Notes under the pieces: generated by a model | Told to the model about the DNA's origin: nothing | Database searches by the model: none | Seen by the model: only the letters and a program-made list of their open reading frames with translations | Made by a program: the position numbers and the translations under genes | Origin: Mycobacterium sp. AZCC_0083 | GTDB taxonomy: Bacteria; Actinomycetota; Actinomycetes; Mycobacteriales; Mycobacteriaceae | NCBI RefSeq assembly: GCF_014202335.1 | Contig: NZ_JACHGP010000006.1 | Coordinates: forward strand, 124,001-188,000 | DNA: 64,000 bases | Direction: 5' to 3' | Part shown: positions 18,956 through 27,329 of the stretch, piece after piece | How the letters are laid out: every line of letters starts with the position of its first letter | Position numbering within the stretch: the stretch's first letter is position 1

Positions 18956-19627
18956 GTGACTGAACCTGATCCGCAGGCCCTCGACGAAATGTTCAACGAG
19001 CTGCTGCACACCGAGGACGACGTGCTCGCCGCGACGAGGCAGTCCGCCGTCGACGCCGGGATGCCTGCCATCGAGCTCTCCGCGCAGCACGCCAAACTGC
19101 TGGGGCTGCTCACCGAACTGAGGCAGGCCACCAGGGTGCTGGAGATCGGCACCCTCGCCGGTTACAGCACCATCGCCCTGGCCCGCGCCGTTGGATCCGG
19201 CGGCCGCGTCGTGACGTTGGAGTACCAGCAGGCGCACGCCGACGTCGCGCGCGCGAACTTCGCCCGAGCAGGCGTCGACGACCGGGTCGAGGTCATCGTC
19301 GGTGCGGCGCTGGACACCTTGCCGCAACTCGGCGAACGTGGCGAGCGCTTCGACATGTTCTTCATCGACGCGGACAAGGAGAACAACGTCGCCTACGTGC
19401 AATGGGCGATCGAGCTGTCCACGCCGGGCGCACTCATCGTGGTCGACAACATCGCCCGCGCAGGGCGTGTCCTCGACCCCGCACCCGACGACCAGCAGGC
19501 CCGCGCTGTGCGCGAGATGTTCCAGATGATGGGCGAACACCCGCGGCTGGACACCGCCGCCGTGCAGACCGTGGGAACGAAGGGCTGGGACGGCTTCGCG
19601 CTGGCGCTGGTGAAGGCCGCAGGTTAG
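18956..19627 (+). CDS. Class I SAM-dependent O-methyltransferase (Rv0187-like)
   Basis: A 223-residue methyltransferase of the caffeoyl-CoA/catechol O-methyltransferase family. The SAM-binding motif VLEIGTLAGYSTIALARA is near residue 60, an acidic residue follows in VVTLEYQ, and the metal-binding signature of the family is FFIDADKENN plus VVDNIARAG. Such enzymes methylate catechols using Mg or Mn. The equivalent M. tuberculosis protein is Rv0187. The metallothionein gene mymT, which from memory lies near Rv0187 in that species, is not present in the gaps here. Confidence 0.88.
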   Translation: MTEPDPQALDEMFNELLHTEDDVLAATRQSAVDAGMPAIELSAQHAKLLGLLTELRQATRVLEIGTLAGYSTIALARAVGSGGRVVTLEYQQAHADVARANFARAGVDDRVEVIVGAALDTLPQLGERGERFDMFFIDADKENNVAYVQWAIELSTPGALIVVDNIARAGRVLDPAPDDQQARAVREMFQMMGEHPRLDTAAVQTVGTKGWDGFALALVKAAG

Positions 19628-19636
19628 GGGGTTGTC

Positions 19637-20122
19637 GTGTTCGTGGTCATCGCAGTGATCGTCGCGATCGTCGGAGCGACCGCTCAGAGCAGGAGGGATG
19701 AGCAGACCCCCGCCGCCCGAATCCATCTGCTGTGGTGGCTGGTGGCCGTGGTCGGTGTCACGGGCCTGATCACCGCGGGTTTCCACATCTTCGACGGGCC
19801 GGCGACCGCGGAGATGATCGGATACACCCGCGGCGACGGCGGCTTCCAGTGGGAGACCGCCATGGGCGACTTGGCGGTCGGCGTGGCCGGGTTGATGTGT
19901 TACTGGTACCGCGACAACTTCTGGCTGTGCGTGATCGTGGTGCAGACCATCCAGTACTTCGGCGACGCCGCCGGGCACGTCTACTTCTGGGTGGTTGACG
20001 ACAACACCAGGCCCTACAACATCGGGTTCCCATTGTGGACCGACATCCTGTTGCCGATCATCCTGTGGACCCTGTGGTTCCTCGCGCGACGATCGAAACC
20101 CGCTATGCAGCAGGGTGGTTAG
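19637..20122 (+). CDS. Four-helix integral membrane protein (Rv0188-like)
   Basis: A 161-residue membrane protein starting at GTG 19637 with taggggg upstream. It has four hydrophobic segments (residues about 1-16, 34-52, 72-105 and 135-152) and a conserved-looking centre GDGGFQWETAMGDLAVG. It matches the position and character of Rv0188. Function unknown. It is the last conserved gene before the accessory block. Confidence 0.75.
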   Translation: MFVVIAVIVAIVGATAQSRRDEQTPAARIHLLWWLVAVVGVTGLITAGFHIFDGPATAEMIGYTRGDGGFQWETAMGDLAVGVAGLMCYWYRDNFWLCVIVVQTIQYFGDAAGHVYFWVVDDNTRPYNIGFPLWTDILLPIILWTLWFLARRSKPAMQQGG

Positions 20123-20317
20123 ACCCGCCACGCTGGTGATGCGGCCGGAGCCGTTGACCCGCGAGGACCGCCGACCTATCGTGATGTCGGGGCGCGCAGG
20201 ACCGCCCGACGTCCGCTCGAAGAGGCTCAGCCTCCCTGCCAGCAAGACCACGCTCGTGCCGATCGACCTCTTTCCTCGGCCCGACCTCGCGGACGCCGGG
20301 CTCGGAAGGAGGCCGTC

Positions 20318-21559
20318 ATGGCCAGCTCTCTGCCCAACAACCCGTCACTGGATCGGCTCAAGGCCGATGCGCGCCGATTGCAGCGCGGCATCACCACAGG
20401 CGATCGGGACGCCGTCGACCTCGTCCGGCGGTGCCACCCGAAGCCGTCGATTGCGTTGGCCGAATCGCCATCCCGGTTCGCCCTGCACGACGCGCAGCTG
20501 ACCATCGCCAGGTCGTACGGCTTCACCGGATGGCCTGCGCTGGTGCACTACCTGCGGATCGCCGCCGACTTCACCGTCGACCCGCATGCGGTCGACGAGG
20601 ACACATTGGACCCAGCTGATCGGTTCTGTGCGCTCAGCGCACTGCGCTACGACGATGACGACGCCCCGCCGCGCTGGCAGACCGCCGCGGATCTGCTCGC
20701 CGCCGATCCGATGCTCGTCGACCGGCACGTGTGGGCCGCGGCCGCGGCGTCCGATCCCGCGGCGCTGCGCAGGCACCTGGCCGCGGATCCGACGCTCGCC
20801 CGGCGTGCGGGTGGACCTTTCGGCTGGGCGCCACTGTTGCACCTGACCTACTCCCGCGCCCCGCTTGGCCGCAGCCAGGACGAGGCGCTCGAGGCCGCCG
20901 CGGTGCTGCTCGACGCGGGTGCCGACCCGAACGCCGGCTACCTGTGGTGCGGGATGTCGACGCCGTTCACCGCGCTCACCGGGGCGTTCGGCGAGGGCGA
21001 GCAGGGACCGCGGCGGCAGCCGAGGCACCCGTACGACCAAGCGCTGGCGGCTCTGCTGCTCGACCGGGGTGCACATCCGGAGGACCAGCAGACGCTCTAC
21101 AACCGGATGTTCCGACCGGGCGACGACCACCTCGAGCTGTTGTTCGCGCACGGGTTGGGACGCGTCGAGCCGGGGCCGTGGCACCGACGGTTGGGCGAGG
21201 CGATGGAAACCCAGGAGCAGATGTGGGCGCGCCAGGTCGGCTGGGCGGCCGAGCACGGTTTCGCCGACCGGTTGGTGCTCCTCGGTGAGCACGGCGTCGA
21301 CGTGTCGGGGGTGAAGGTCGTCGAGCAGTCACTGCCCGAAGATCCGAATGAGCTTGACGCAGAGGGAAGTACCGCGCTGCACCACGCCGCGTGGGCAGGG
21401 GATCTCTACCGGATGCGCGTGCTGCTCGACGCAGGAGCGGACCCGTCGATCACCGACGGGCGGTTCGGCTCGACGCCGCTCGGATGGGCCGAGCACGCCT
21501 ATCAGTCGGAGGCGGCGGACCTGCTGCGCGGTGCGCGGAATGTTGGACATGACGGATGA
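20318..21559 (+). CDS. Ankyrin repeat protein
   Basis: A 413-residue protein with ggaagga 7 nt before its ATG. The N-terminus (NNPSLDRLKADARRLQRG) is helical. Ankyrin repeats are seen at about residues 185-205 (AAAVLLDAGADPNAGY) and most clearly at 345-385 (STALHHAAWAGDLYRMRVLL, DAGADPSITD). The middle is a diverged repeat array. Bacterial ankyrin proteins serve as protein-binding scaffolds, and no enzymatic motif is visible. It is absent from the conserved gene order and lies next to gene remnants, so it may have been acquired. The 195-nt gap upstream holds no gene I can support. Confidence 0.75.
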   Translation: MASSLPNNPSLDRLKADARRLQRGITTGDRDAVDLVRRCHPKPSIALAESPSRFALHDAQLTIARSYGFTGWPALVHYLRIAADFTVDPHAVDEDTLDPADRFCALSALRYDDDDAPPRWQTAADLLAADPMLVDRHVWAAAAASDPAALRRHLAADPTLARRAGGPFGWAPLLHLTYSRAPLGRSQDEALEAAAVLLDAGADPNAGYLWCGMSTPFTALTGAFGEGEQGPRRQPRHPYDQALAALLLDRGAHPEDQQTLYNRMFRPGDDHLELLFAHGLGRVEPGPWHRRLGEAMETQEQMWARQVGWAAEHGFADRLVLLGEHGVDVSGVKVVEQSLPEDPNELDAEGSTALHHAAWAGDLYRMRVLLDAGADPSITDGRFGSTPLGWAEHAYQSEAADLLRGARNVGHDG

Positions 21560-21589
21560 CCATCCGCGTCTGGACACCGCGGACATCCA

Positions 21590-21829
21590 AGCCGCTTTTC
21601 GCCCGCCCCAATCTCGAATCCAAAGTCCGGCTTCAAGTTACCCGCTGTGCTGGGCGGCAGCGCAGGTTGTTCCTCAATGAGGGGGTAGCTGTCATGCCAC
21701 AGAGGTCGCATCTCGACCATCGGCACCACAGTCAATGCCGGTAGCGACAGGAACTCGACACCCCAGAGCGACCTCAACAACTGGAGGTAGATCGAACTGT
21801 GGCAACAGCAACGGCGCTCCGCTCGTCAT
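21590..21829 (-). pseudogene. TIGR04255-family gene remnant, frameshifted and truncated
   Basis: From ATG 21829 the minus strand reads MTSGAPLLLPQFDLPPVVEV then ALG, the typical start of TIGR04255 proteins (pattern NPPVVEVxLG). About 25 codons in, the family pattern jumps to another frame: VEFLSLPALTVVPMVEMRPL, then WHDSYPLIEEQPALPP, matching the next part of the family. After about 75 residues the similarity ends in DNA antisense to the ankyrin gene's 3' end. Full-length members have roughly 250 residues. The family is sporadic and of unknown function. Confidence 0.55.
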
Positions 21830-21950
21830 GCCATCAATATCCGCGCATGAGCCATCGCCACCACCGCGCAACGGTAATCGAACGCATAACCAAGTATCCC
21901 CGCTTTGGGTGACAACGCCTTCCTTGTGATTTATATCCCAAGCTTTGCTG

Positions 21951-22163
21951 TTACTCCCTGAAGTTACCGCGGTCCATTTTCGCGTCGCGCCCGTCGTTTG
22001 TCACACCCCGAGCGGCCGCTCGACGCCATCCGAAGCCCTGGAATAGGTACTCGGGAAAGCCTGTCTCGGGGATGAAGCGATCTCTGCCAACTGACATCCC
22101 GCCGTTCTCCTCGGCAAGAAGCTGAATCGCCGCGATCACCACCGCCTTCTCGTGCCCGTCCAT
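21951..22163 (-). CDS. Small protein resembling one homing-endonuclease-associated repeat (probable fragment)
   Basis: A 70-residue ORF from ATG 22163. Residues 6-50 (VVIAAIQLLAEENGGMSVGR, DRFIPETGFPEYLFQGFGW) follow the helical repeat found beside HNH/GIY-YIG homing nucleases, whose pattern is roughly GxxxGxxRFxxETGIxExxWxGxxW. The family Trp appears in GFGWRR, after which similarity stops. Full proteins carry several such repeats, so this is probably a truncated start, though a small working DNA-binding protein cannot be excluded. Confidence 0.35.
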   Translation of the reverse strand: MDGHEKAVVIAAIQLLAEENGGMSVGRDRFIPETGFPEYLFQGFGWRRAAARGVTNDGRDAKMDRGNFRE

Positions 22164-22236
22164 GACGGGATCGTAGTCAGCAGCGCCGACGAAGCTGACC
22201 GAGATAGCCTCACGACCGTGGACAACGTGGAACGTA

Positions 22237-22467
22237 ATGTCGTACCCGCCGGGGCCGCTGCCTGCCTACGTGGCGGGTCCCGAGGGTGGCGTTCCGCACG
22301 ACTTCAAGGAGTATCCCGACGTCGGGCATTCCTTCATGAATGGCTGGTGCGAGCCGGCCCCGCCGCGAATCATCGTGCGCACCGCGGGATTTGCCTACTC
22401 GCGGCCAGAATCCGAGGATCCCAGGCGCCGGATCCTCGCGTTCTTCGGCGAGCATCCGGCGTCGTGA
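22237..22467 (+). pseudogene. Dienelactone hydrolase C-terminal fragment
   Basis: The frame reads PHDFKEYPDVGHSFMNG and, near the end, RRRILAFFGEHPAS. This matches the last about 60 residues of dienelactone hydrolases, including the catalytic His in GHSFMN. The preceding residues (MSYPPGPLPAYVAGPEGG) do not match the family, and no upstream frame supplies the Cys nucleophile region, so the gene is truncated at its 5' side. Confidence 0.55.
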
Positions 22468-22660
22468 TGGTGCTGGACACTGTGCCCGGGAGATGAACCA
22501 CCTGGCCCCGCCTCTGCCCGCGTTCCACGAACCCTTCGGCGCGAGCTGCTCGCGGCCGGATCTTGATTGCTGGCCCATTTGACAAAGCGTACTTTGGACA
22601 GTGATGAATGGGGTTGCAGTAGGCCTCAAAAAGCTTGCTGCATAACGGAAAGGAAACGAA

Positions 22661-23101
22661 ATGACAACGGCCCATACATCAATCGATCAGCATCCGGATA
22701 TATTGGCTCTGCGCGCGAGCTACGACCGCGCCGCCGAGTCGATGACCGCGCAAGCCACCTTCGGCCTGACGTTGCTGACGGCGATCTACGTTGCCCTGGC
22801 ACCGTATATCCTCGGCTTCGACGCCTTCACGCGGCTGCCCTTCAACGATCTGATCGTAGGAATCACCGTCGCTGTCCTGGCAATGTGTTTCGGTTCGGCA
22901 CTGGACCGTACCCACGGCATGACGTGGACGCTGCCCGTCTTCGGTTTGTGGCTGATCGCCTCACCGTGGATCTTCGTTGCGTCGCCGACCGCGGGCATGA
23001 TCTGGTCACATGTGATCTGCGGTGTGCTGATCACGGTGCTTGGCATGAACGCCGTGTACTTCGGAATGCGCGTCCGCGATTCCGAAGCCCGCCACGGGTA
23101 G
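22661..23101 (+). CDS. SPW repeat membrane protein
   Basis: A 146-residue membrane protein with aaggaaacga just before ATG 22661. Four hydrophobic helices lie at about 30-50, 58-78, 88-105 and 112-135. The phrases LAPYILGFDAFTRLPFNDLI and LWLIASPWIF match the SPW repeat, a two-helix unit found twice in such proteins. The function of the family is unknown. It is an intact gene inside an otherwise decayed neighbourhood. Confidence 0.8.
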   Translation: MTTAHTSIDQHPDILALRASYDRAAESMTAQATFGLTLLTAIYVALAPYILGFDAFTRLPFNDLIVGITVAVLAMCFGSALDRTHGMTWTLPVFGLWLIASPWIFVASPTAGMIWSHVICGVLITVLGMNAVYFGMRVRDSEARHG

Positions 23102-23226
23102 CCCCGTAACTCACTGAGCCAGGTGCGAGTGACCGGCCGGATGCATTCCCCGGCCGGACAGGCCCGTTCGTGCTCAACGCTTGGACGGGCTGCACGATTC
23201 GGTGACCGCTGAGCTATCAGCGGGCA

Positions 23227-23838
23227 CTACCGCGCCGTGGCCGCCATCCGCGCGGCCAGCGCGACATAGGACGCGGCGAACGAGCGTCGCATCCACGTCA
23301 CGACCCGAGGTTTGCGGATGACGTGGTTGCGCACGCCTGCCGCGAACGCCCCGTACACCGCGAACACGACGAACGTCATCGCCATGAAGACGCCGCTGAG
23401 GTACAACATCTGACCCACCGGCGGCCGGGCCGGGTCGATGAACTGCGGAAGGAACGCGACGAAGAACAGCGTCAGCTTCGGATTCAATACGTTGACCGCG
23501 ACCGCCGTCCAGGTGATGCGCCACGGTCCCGGATGCGTGGAATCGGTTGCGCCTGCGATCAGTTCGGACTTGTCGCGCCACGCCATCCAGGCCAGGAACA
23601 GCAGGTAGGCAACGCCAGCCCACTTGATGGTCTGGAACGCGATCGCGCTGCTGTGCATGATCGCGGCCAGGCCGGTGACCGCAGCCAGCATGGCGGGCAC
23701 GATGCCGATCGTGCAGCCCACCGACGCGAAGAAGCTCGCCCTCGTTCCGTGCGCCAGGCCCGTGGCCACGGTGTAGAGCGCGCCGGAGCCCGGTGTCGCG
23801 ACGACGATCAGCGAGGTGACCAGGAAGGCGAGCGTCAT
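23227..23838 (-). CDS. LysE/RhtB family amino-acid exporter
   Basis: A 203-residue transporter with the family N-terminus MTLAFLVTSLIVVATPGSGA, then a loop-rich TGLAHGTRASFFASVGCTIG and five to six hydrophobic helices. NPKLTLFFVAFLPQFI is a LysE-family signature near residue 120. These proteins export amino acids or related metabolites. I prefer ATG 23838 over ATG 23868 because TACGGT lies 6 nt upstream, the leaderless spacing, and because homologues usually start here. The exported substrate is unknown. Confidence 0.85.
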   Translation of the reverse strand: MTLAFLVTSLIVVATPGSGALYTVATGLAHGTRASFFASVGCTIGIVPAMLAAVTGLAAIMHSSAIAFQTIKWAGVAYLLFLAWMAWRDKSELIAGATDSTHPGPWRITWTAVAVNVLNPKLTLFFVAFLPQFIDPARPPVGQMLYLSGVFMAMTFVVFAVYGAFAAGVRNHVIRKPRVVTWMRRSFAASYVALAARMAATAR

Positions 23839-23850
23839 ACCCAAACCGTA
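23839..23850 (-). promoter_or_regulatory. Leaderless-type promoter for the LysE-like gene
   Basis: On the minus strand TACGGT (23850-23845) is followed by 6 nt and then ATG at 23838. This supports the shorter start. Confidence 0.45.
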
Positions 23851-23929
23851 CGTCCAGCCCACGCCCATGTGTTAGTGACGGGGTACAGAAATGTCGTACC
23901 CCTCTGGTTTGATCTGGTTTGATGGTGGT

Positions 23930-24577
23930 ATGTCTTCGCCGGCAGCCTCTTTCGCTCCTGAGGTGAGCCCGGTTGAGCGTCTCGAGGTGTTGTTGGACAA
24001 GGTGGCGGAGCTGACCGGCCAGCGCAACGCGATCGACGGGCAGATCGTGGAGATCGTGGCCGAGATCGACCACGACGGGCTGTGGGGCGCCACCGGTGCA
24101 CGCTCGGTGCCTTCGTTGGTGGCCTGGATGACCGGTGTGTCACCCCGCAACGCTGAAACGGTTGTCGCCATCGCGCAGCGGATCGAGGAGTTTCCGCGCT
24201 GCGCGAAAGGCATGCGGGAGGGCCGGTTCTCGTTGGATCAGGTCGGTGTCATCGCCGAGAATGCAGCGGATGGATCCGACGCGCACTACGCGGAGATGGC
24301 CGCCTACTCGACGGTCAACCAGCTGCGCAGCGCGATCAAACTGGTGTGTCCATATCACCACCGGGCCCACCATCGGGGTGTCATCACCATCACCGGACCC
24401 GCCCAGCACCTCGTCGTCACCGACCAACAAGGCAGACCGCTGAAGGCGGGATCGCTAGCGCGTCTCCCGACCACACCCCCACCCGCGGTCAAACCATGTG
24501 CCGGACCGACCGGCGAACGCGCCGACTGGTGGTGGTACCAACCCTTCCAGCCCCTACCACCACCAACACCGAACTAG
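23930..24577 (+). pseudogene. 13E12-family (DUF222/HNH) gene with a large in-frame internal deletion
   Basis: The 215-residue frame joins the first about 138 residues of a 13E12 protein (VSPVERLEVLLDKVAELTGQ, through LDQVGVIAENA to QLRSAIKL) directly to the C-terminal end of the HNH region (CPYHHRAHHRGVITITGP) and the Trp-rich tail ERADWWWYQPFQP. Full-length members have about 400-450 residues and carry the rest of DUF222 and most of the HNH motif between these parts. The junction is at about 24344. The frame is open, so a short protein may be made, but the nuclease site is incomplete. The stop shares CTAG with the ilvD stop. Confidence 0.7.
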
Positions 24578-26298
24578 CTGCAGACCGCGCCGGTAGCTGC
24601 CGAGCCGACGAGCTTGGTGTACTTGGCCAGCACGCCGGTCTTGTACACCGGGGGCAGCGGCTCGAAACCGACCTTGCGCGACTCGAATTCGTCCTTGTCG
24701 ACCAGAAGGTCCAGCGTGCCGTTGGCGACGTCGAGGCGGATCTTGTCACCGTCGCGCACGAAGGCGATCGGCCCGCCGTCGACGGCCTCCGGCGCGATGT
24801 GTCCGACGCAGAGGCCGGTGGTGCCACCGGAGAACCGGCCGTCGGTCATCAGCAGCACGTCCTTGCCAAGGCCCGCACCCTTGATGGCACCGGTGATGGC
24901 CAGCATCTCCCGCATGCCGGGTCCGCCCTTGGGCCCCTCGTAGCGGATGACGACGACGTCATTGTGCGTGATGGTGCCGTCCTCCAGCGCATCCAGCGCT
25001 GCCCGCTCACGCTCGAAAACCCTTGCGGTGCCTTCGAACACGTCGGAGTCGAAGCCCGCCGACTTCACCACGGCACCCTCGGGAGCCAACGAGCCGTGAA
25101 GGATCGTGATGCCGCCCGTCGGGTGGATCGGGTTGTTCATCGCCCGCAGCACCTTGCCATCGGGGTCCGGCGGGTCGATGTGGGCGAGGTTCTCGGCCAT
25201 GGTCTGGCCGGTGACGGTGAGGCAATCCCCATGCAGCAGACCGGCGTCCAGCAGCGCCTTCATCACGACGGGCACGCCGCCGATCTCGTCGACGTGCTTC
25301 ATCACATGGCGGCCGAACGGCTTCACGTCGGCCAGGTGCGGCACCTTCTGCCCGACGCGCGTGAAGTCCGCAAGCGTGAGCTTGACGTTGGCCTCCCAGG
25401 CGATGGCCAGCAGGTGCAGCACGGCGTTCGTCGACCCACCGAAGGCCATGACGACGGCGATGGCGTTCTCGAACGCCTCCTTGGTGAGGATGTCGCTGGT
25501 GGTGATGCCGCGCCGCAGCATCCCGACCACCGCTTCGCCGGACTTGCGTGCGTAGTCGTCGCGCCGCTTGTCGATGGCCACGGGCGATGCGCTGCCCGGC
25601 AACGACATGCCCAACGCCTCAGCGGCCGACGCCATGGTGTTGGCGGTGTACATGCCGCCGCATGCGCCCTCGCCGGGACAGATGGCCCGCTCGATGATGT
25701 CCACGTCCGCGCGCGACATCAGCCCACGCGCACAGGCCCCGACCGCCTCGAAGGCGTCGATGATGGTGACTTCCTTCTCGGTGCCGTCGGTGAGCTTGGC
25801 CAGCCCCGGCATGATCGAGCCGTTGTAGAGGAAGACGCTCGCCAGATTCAGCCGTGCGGCAGCCATGAGCATGCCGGGGATCGACTTGTCGCAGCCGGCG
25901 AGCAGCACCGAGCCGTCGAGGCGCTCGGCCTGCATGACGGTCTCGACGCTGTCGGCGATCACTTCGCGGGAGACCAGGGAGAAGTGCATGCCCTCGTGGC
26001 CCATCGAGATGCCGTCGGACACCGAGATGGTGCCGAATTCCAGCGGGTAGCCGCCGGCCGCGTGCACGCCAGCCTTGACCGCCTGTGCCAGACGCTGCAG
26101 CGACATGTTGCACGGCGTGATCTCGTTCCACGACGAGCCGACGCCGATCTGCGGTTTGGTCCAGTCGTCGTCACCCATGCCGACGGCCCGGAGCATGCCG
26201 CGGGCTGCGGTTTTCTCGAGGCCGTCGGTGACGTCGCGGCTGCGGGGCTTGATGTCGGGCGTGCTACCAGTTTGGTCTGAAGAAGACGCTGAGGGCAT
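24574..26298 (-). CDS. ilvD: Dihydroxy-acid dehydratase
   Basis: A 574-residue enzyme of branched-chain amino-acid and pantothenate synthesis, converting 2,3-dihydroxy-3-methylbutanoate (or -pentanoate) to the 2-oxo acid. Iron-sulfur cluster residues are visible: Cys in [13 protein letters not shown], Cys in [16 protein letters not shown], with the downstream [10 protein letters not shown] and the C-terminal DGRFSGGT. The length equals the M. tuberculosis Rv0189c protein. ATG 26298 follows a short AT-rich stretch. It is divergent from the DUF305/ricR pair across 79 nt. Cluster enzymes of this type are copper-sensitive, an interesting neighbour for a copper regulator. Confidence 0.96.
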   Translation of the reverse strand: MPSASSSDQTGSTPDIKPRSRDVTDGLEKTAARGMLRAVGMGDDDWTKPQIGVGSSWNEITPCNMSLQRLAQAVKAGVHAAGGYPLEFGTISVSDGISMGHEGMHFSLVSREVIADSVETVMQAERLDGSVLLAGCDKSIPGMLMAAARLNLASVFLYNGSIMPGLAKLTDGTEKEVTIIDAFEAVGACARGLMSRADVDIIERAICPGEGACGGMYTANTMASAAEALGMSLPGSASPVAIDKRRDDYARKSGEAVVGMLRRGITTSDILTKEAFENAIAVVMAFGGSTNAVLHLLAIAWEANVKLTLADFTRVGQKVPHLADVKPFGRHVMKHVDEIGGVPVVMKALLDAGLLHGDCLTVTGQTMAENLAHIDPPDPDGKVLRAMNNPIHPTGGITILHGSLAPEGAVVKSAGFDSDVFEGTARVFERERAALDALEDGTITHNDVVVIRYEGPKGGPGMREMLAITGAIKGAGLGKDVLLMTDGRFSGGTTGLCVGHIAPEAVDGGPIAFVRDGDKIRLDVANGTLDLLVDKDEFESRKVGFEPLPPVYKTGVLAKYTKLVGSAATGAVCS

Positions 26299-26341
26299 TT
26301 ATCAAGTATGCCTTCGCACTACTGGCCGACCAAACCGTTTT

Positions 26342-26362
26342 GGATACCCCGGTGGGGTATCC
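26342..26362. promoter_or_regulatory. RicR/CsoR-type copper operator
   Basis: A perfect inverted repeat with 9-bp arms, GGATACCCC and GGGGTATCC, around a GGT spacer. It matches the palindromic TACCC-N-GGGTA pattern known for mycobacterial RicR and CsoR. It ends 2 nt before the -10 box of the DUF305 lipoprotein gene, so bound repressor would block the promoter. It lies between that gene and divergent ilvD. Confidence 0.8.
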
Positions 26363-26364
26363 GG

Positions 26365-26377
26365 TACGGTGGATGGC
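26365..26377 (+). promoter_or_regulatory. Leaderless-type promoter for the DUF305 lipoprotein/ricR pair
   Basis: TACGGT at 26365-26370, then 7 nt, then ATG at 26378. The copper operator is immediately upstream. Confidence 0.55.
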
Positions 26378-27034
26378 ATGAAGTCGTTCATCGCTCTGCT
26401 AGCCGCAGTTCCCACCGCCGTGTTGTTGTCGGCGTGTACCAGTCCAGCCTCTGACGAACACGCCAACCACCAGCAAGGCAGCGAATCCAGCCAGTCCAGT
26501 CCAGCGGCGCAGCCCGCCGGATTCAACGACAAGGACGTCGACTTCGCCACAAACATGATTCCGCACCACCAGCAGGCGGTGGAGATGGCGGCGATGGTGC
26601 CCGACCGGTCCACCAATCCCGCGGTGCTCAAGCTCGCCGCCGACATCTCGGCAGCGCAGGGCCCCGAGATCGAGACCTTGAAGGTGTTCCTGGTGCAGTG
26701 GAAGCAGGGCTCTGACACTCCCCAAGACACCGCCGCCCCCTCAGCGACCCCTGACGACCCGGCAGACCACCAGGGCCACGGCGGCATGGATCCCAGCATG
26801 AACATGCAGGGCATGGTCGACGCCGCGGCGATCGCCAATCTCGCGTCGCTCAAGGGCCCCGAGTTCGACAAGTCGTGGATGCAGGCGATGATCAGTCACC
26901 ACGAAGGGGCCATCGCGATGGCCAACGCGGAGATCGCCGGTGGCGCCAACGTCGACGCGAAGAGCCTGGCGCAACAGATCGTGACGGCCCAGCAGGGCGA
27001 GATCACTCAGATGAAGCAGATGCTGGGAGGCTGA
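26378..27034 (+). CDS. DUF305 lipoprotein, probable copper-responsive
   Basis: A 218-residue lipoprotein: signal peptide MKSFIALLAAVPTAVLLSAC with lipobox LLSAC, then a Ser/Gln/Pro linker. Two DUF305 (ferritin-like) halves carry His motifs: MIPHHQQAVEMA near residue 62 and MISHHEGAIAMANAEI near residue 170, with His/Met-rich segments between (HQGHGGMDPSMNMQGM). DUF305 proteins recur in copper-resistance loci and probably bind metal outside the membrane. The copper operator upstream and ricR 1 nt downstream make it a likely member of the RicR regulon; the metal is inferred. Longer frames from 26075 are antisense to ilvD. Confidence 0.85.
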   Translation: MKSFIALLAAVPTAVLLSACTSPASDEHANHQQGSESSQSSPAAQPAGFNDKDVDFATNMIPHHQQAVEMAAMVPDRSTNPAVLKLAADISAAQGPEIETLKVFLVQWKQGSDTPQDTAAPSATPDDPADHQGHGGMDPSMNMQGMVDAAAIANLASLKGPEFDKSWMQAMISHHEGAIAMANAEIAGGANVDAKSLAQQIVTAQQGEITQMKQMLGG

Positions 27035-27035
27035 C

Positions 27036-27326
27036 TTGACTGCTACACACGGGTATTCGTCGGACAAGGACAACTATGCGAAGCGGTTGCGCCGCATCGA
27101 GGGTCAGGTCCGTGGCATCGCGAAGATGATCGAGGACGACAAATACTGCATCGACGTCCTCACCCAGATCAGCGCCGTCAACAGCGCCCTGCAGTCCGTC
27201 GCGCTCGGATTGCTCGACGAACACCTCGGCCACTGTGTCAGCCACGCCGTCGCCGAAGGCGGCGACGAAGCGGACAAGAAGCTGGCCGAGGCGTCGGCGG
27301 CGATTGCCAGGCTGGTGCGGTCCTGA
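27036..27326 (+). CDS. ricR: CsoR-family copper-sensing repressor (RicR, Rv0190-like)
   Basis: A 96-residue repressor starting at TTG 27036 with gggagg just upstream, 1 nt after the DUF305 stop. The copper-binding triad of the family is complete: Cys38 in YCIDVLTQ, His63 and Cys67 in DEHLGHC. The N-terminal RLRRIEGQVRGIAKMIE is the DNA-contacting signature. Copper(I) binding releases the repressor from its palindrome. As the second gene behind the operator at 26342-26362, it would regulate its own synthesis. The location next to ilvD matches Rv0190 rather than csoR (Rv0967). Confidence 0.88.
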   Translation: MTATHGYSSDKDNYAKRLRRIEGQVRGIAKMIEDDKYCIDVLTQISAVNSALQSVALGLLDEHLGHCVSHAVAEGGDEADKKLAEASAAIARLVRS

Positions 27327-27329
27327 CCG

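Larger units (their letters stand above)
21560..22660. other. Gene graveyard: 1.1 kb without an intact gene
   Basis: This stretch is visibly richer in A and T than its surroundings and holds only fragments: the start of a TIGR04255-like gene on the minus strand, the start of an HNH-repeat-like gene on the minus strand, and the end of a dienelactone-hydrolase-like gene on the plus strand. It sits where the conserved order would put Rv0188 next to ilvD. Confidence 0.6.

Noticed and set aside
20123..20317. Possible small gene before the ankyrin gene
   Set aside because: The frames are short, without ribosome sites or family resemblance.
24346..26280. 644-residue open frame on the plus strand
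   Set aside because: Antisense shadow of ilvD; composition is typical of a reversed codon-biased gene and ilvD itself is unambiguous.
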